From assembly GCA_036897485.1 (NCBI GenBank), contig JAYMTF010001631.1, positions 1 through 22,174 on the forward strand: a DNA stretch of 22,174 nucleotides, given 5' to 3'. The notes under the pieces are model-generated. The model was not told the origin of the DNA. It saw nothing but the letters and a program-made list of their open reading frames with translations, and did not search any database. Source of the stretch: Pelargonium nanum (lineage: Eukaryota > Streptophyta > Magnoliopsida > Geraniales > Geraniaceae). Positions 21,104 through 22,174 of the stretch are shown in pieces; within the stretch, counting starts at the first letter, position 1, and every line of letters begins with the position of its first letter. Position numbers and translations under genes: made by a program.

Positions 21104-21909
21104 CTGTCATTATAAATGAAACACAGATTTACATCAGCAAATGTGACTGTACAAATTTAAAACATCACTTCACTTAACTAAAACAACAAAGATATTTTTT
21201 CCCTTACTGGGAGCCATGATGAGAATAATGGTAAGAACAATATGGTAAATAGGTAGGATAAAATTTTGCTTGCAGATGGCCAGTATGAATTTAAGATATT
21301 ATAAGGGTAAACAAGCAAATAATCTTTCTTCTTAGTAAATGGAGCAATTTATTTGTTATGTTTACAATAAGTCGCCTTAGAGTTACTAATACTTCTCTGT
21401 CCAAAAATGAGTGCCACTTTCTCCACAAAATTCTTGTCCCAAACTGAGTACCAATTTACTTTTTAAGAAGTTGGCTATATGCATAAATCATCAATAATAA
21501 AATGGCAACAAAGCATCAATCACTCTGTTGCCGGACTATGACTAACTGAAACACTTTGCATTGTTCAACATCCAAAATGACAAAGTGATGAAATACCAGA
21601 AATTTTATCACATGAACAGCCTCTCCTATCATTGTTCAATATTGCAAATGACCGCAATACTTGTCTAATTGTGTGCATGCTAAAATCGCACCAAGTATCC
21701 TACTATGGATTTTAAGAAAAGATAGGGGCTCAGGGATATGGAAAAGGGGAGTGTAAAGATGTTAAAAAGATATAAAACTAACTTTTATCGAGATGTAAAC
21801 AGTGTATATGTACTAGAATTGGGAAATGCAAAAAGGAAAATTCTTAGAAACCAATAGATATGGAACTTCTAGATCTAATACTAATTTCACAAATACCTTA
21901 ACTCCAAAG
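21104..21909 (-). other. Probable SDE2-like intron, no gene seen
   Basis: From the acceptor upstream on the minus strand I find no exon that would continue the SDE2 sequence, so this is most likely intron. It is AT-rich. Near 21390-21420 there is a stretch vaguely like the outer end of Stowaway MITEs, but no partner end. The intron would be longer than 1 kb, since the hAT element follows. Confidence 0.5.
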
Positions 21910-22174
21910 CAGTGTTTTAAAAGGCGCGATGCGCATTTGAGGCGATAGGGTCCTTTAAAGCCGAGGCGCGAGGCGCACAATGAGGCGTGTGCTTTTTTTA
22001 AGTGAGGTGCACTTTTAAAATTTATTAGATAAATTAAAATTTTAAACATTAAATTCACCAAAATATATTTATAATACAAAAAGTTCATAATATAGATAAG
22101 TGAGATAAATTTAAAAGCCTAAAAACCATCAGCATCATCTAAGTTGTCATCTCCATCACTAATACTATCAATAG
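21910..22174 (-). mobile_element. hAT-superfamily DNA transposon, one end (runs off window)
   Basis: The terminus CAGTGTTTTAAAAGGCG at 21910-21926 is typical of a plant hAT group, and it is followed by subterminal repeats of GAGGCG at 21939, 21963, 21970 and 21982, with an AAGGCG at 21920 and a GAGGTG at 22004. Such clustered subterminal motifs are transposase binding sites in hAT elements. The eight bases before it (CTCCAAAG, 21902-21909) would be the target duplication; the other copy lies outside the window. The transposase appears to be encoded on the minus strand, so this is the element's 3' end. Confidence 0.75.
22119..22172 (-). CDS. Probable hAT transposase C-terminal tail, partial
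   Basis: Minus-strand frame from the window edge reads IDSISDGDDNLDDADGF followed by TAG at 22121-22119. An acidic Asp/Asn-rich tail just inside the 3' terminal repeat is common in plant hAT transposases. Only 17 codons are visible, so the assignment rests mainly on position within the element. Confidence 0.4.
   Translation of the reverse strand: MDSISDGDDNLDDADGF

Noticed and set aside
21390-21420. Stowaway-like MITE end (TA followed by CTTCTCTGTCC and AAAATGAGTG)
   Set aside because: Only one poorly matching end is visible, and no inverted partner was found within several hundred bases.
21813-22088. 91-codon minus-strand frame across the hAT end
   Set aside because: Its middle is the translation of the hAT terminal and subterminal repeats; not a gene.
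1-22174. tRNA or rRNA genes, CRISPR arrays, bacterial-type operons, LTR or virus-like elements
   Set aside because: Nothing with these signatures was seen on reading both strands; no scan tool was available, so small RNA genes could have been missed.

Overview
The window is nuclear DNA of a flowering plant, almost certainly a eudicot. The evidence is the many GT-AG introns with T-rich tails, AT-rich spacers, plant-only gene families (an ATX3-type histone methyltransferase, an RMF-type F-box protein and an ATL RING-H2 protein with a WAK-type extracellular part), and plant-type MITE, LINE and hAT remnants. I cannot name the species.

Layout: 1-2480 is repeat-rich spacer. It holds a GC-rich anonymous block, two copies of one small inverted-repeat element in opposite orientation, and a 16-unit AAG microsatellite. 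2600-2884 is the probable promoter/5' leader of gene 1, with two telo-box motifs and a short upstream ORF. 2885-12277 (+) is a 23-exon gene for a 1034-residue ATX3-like H3K4 methyltransferase (PWWP, PHD fingers, extended PHD, SET, post-SET); every exon joins in phase. 12278-14232 is spacer with a decayed LINE reverse-transcriptase piece and a poly(A) insertion scar. 14331-18264 (+) is an 8-exon, 306-residue F-box gene matching RMF, with a TATA box and an E2F-type site just upstream. 18556-20452 (+) is a two-exon, 371-residue secreted/membrane RING-H2 (ATL20/21/22-like) E3 ligase gene, starting only 291 bases after the F-box stop. 20957-21103 (-) is the last exon of an SDE2-like gene (C-terminal SAP domain), convergent with the ATL gene. 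21910 to the end is one end of a hAT DNA transposon, with the tail of its transposase on the minus strand. It probably sits in an SDE2 intron or upstream gene region.

The genes do not form an operon-like unit. In Arabidopsis, as I recall, ATX3 (At3g61740) and RMF (At3g61730) are also neighbours, so the first two genes look like a conserved ancestral pair. The ATL and SDE2 genes are, from memory, elsewhere in Arabidopsis. I did not find an undescribed biological system. The most unusual items are a GC-AG intron, a perfect 28-base duplication at a splice acceptor of the SET region, two poly(A)-plus-target-duplication scars, and the paired inverted MITE copies upstream of ATX3.
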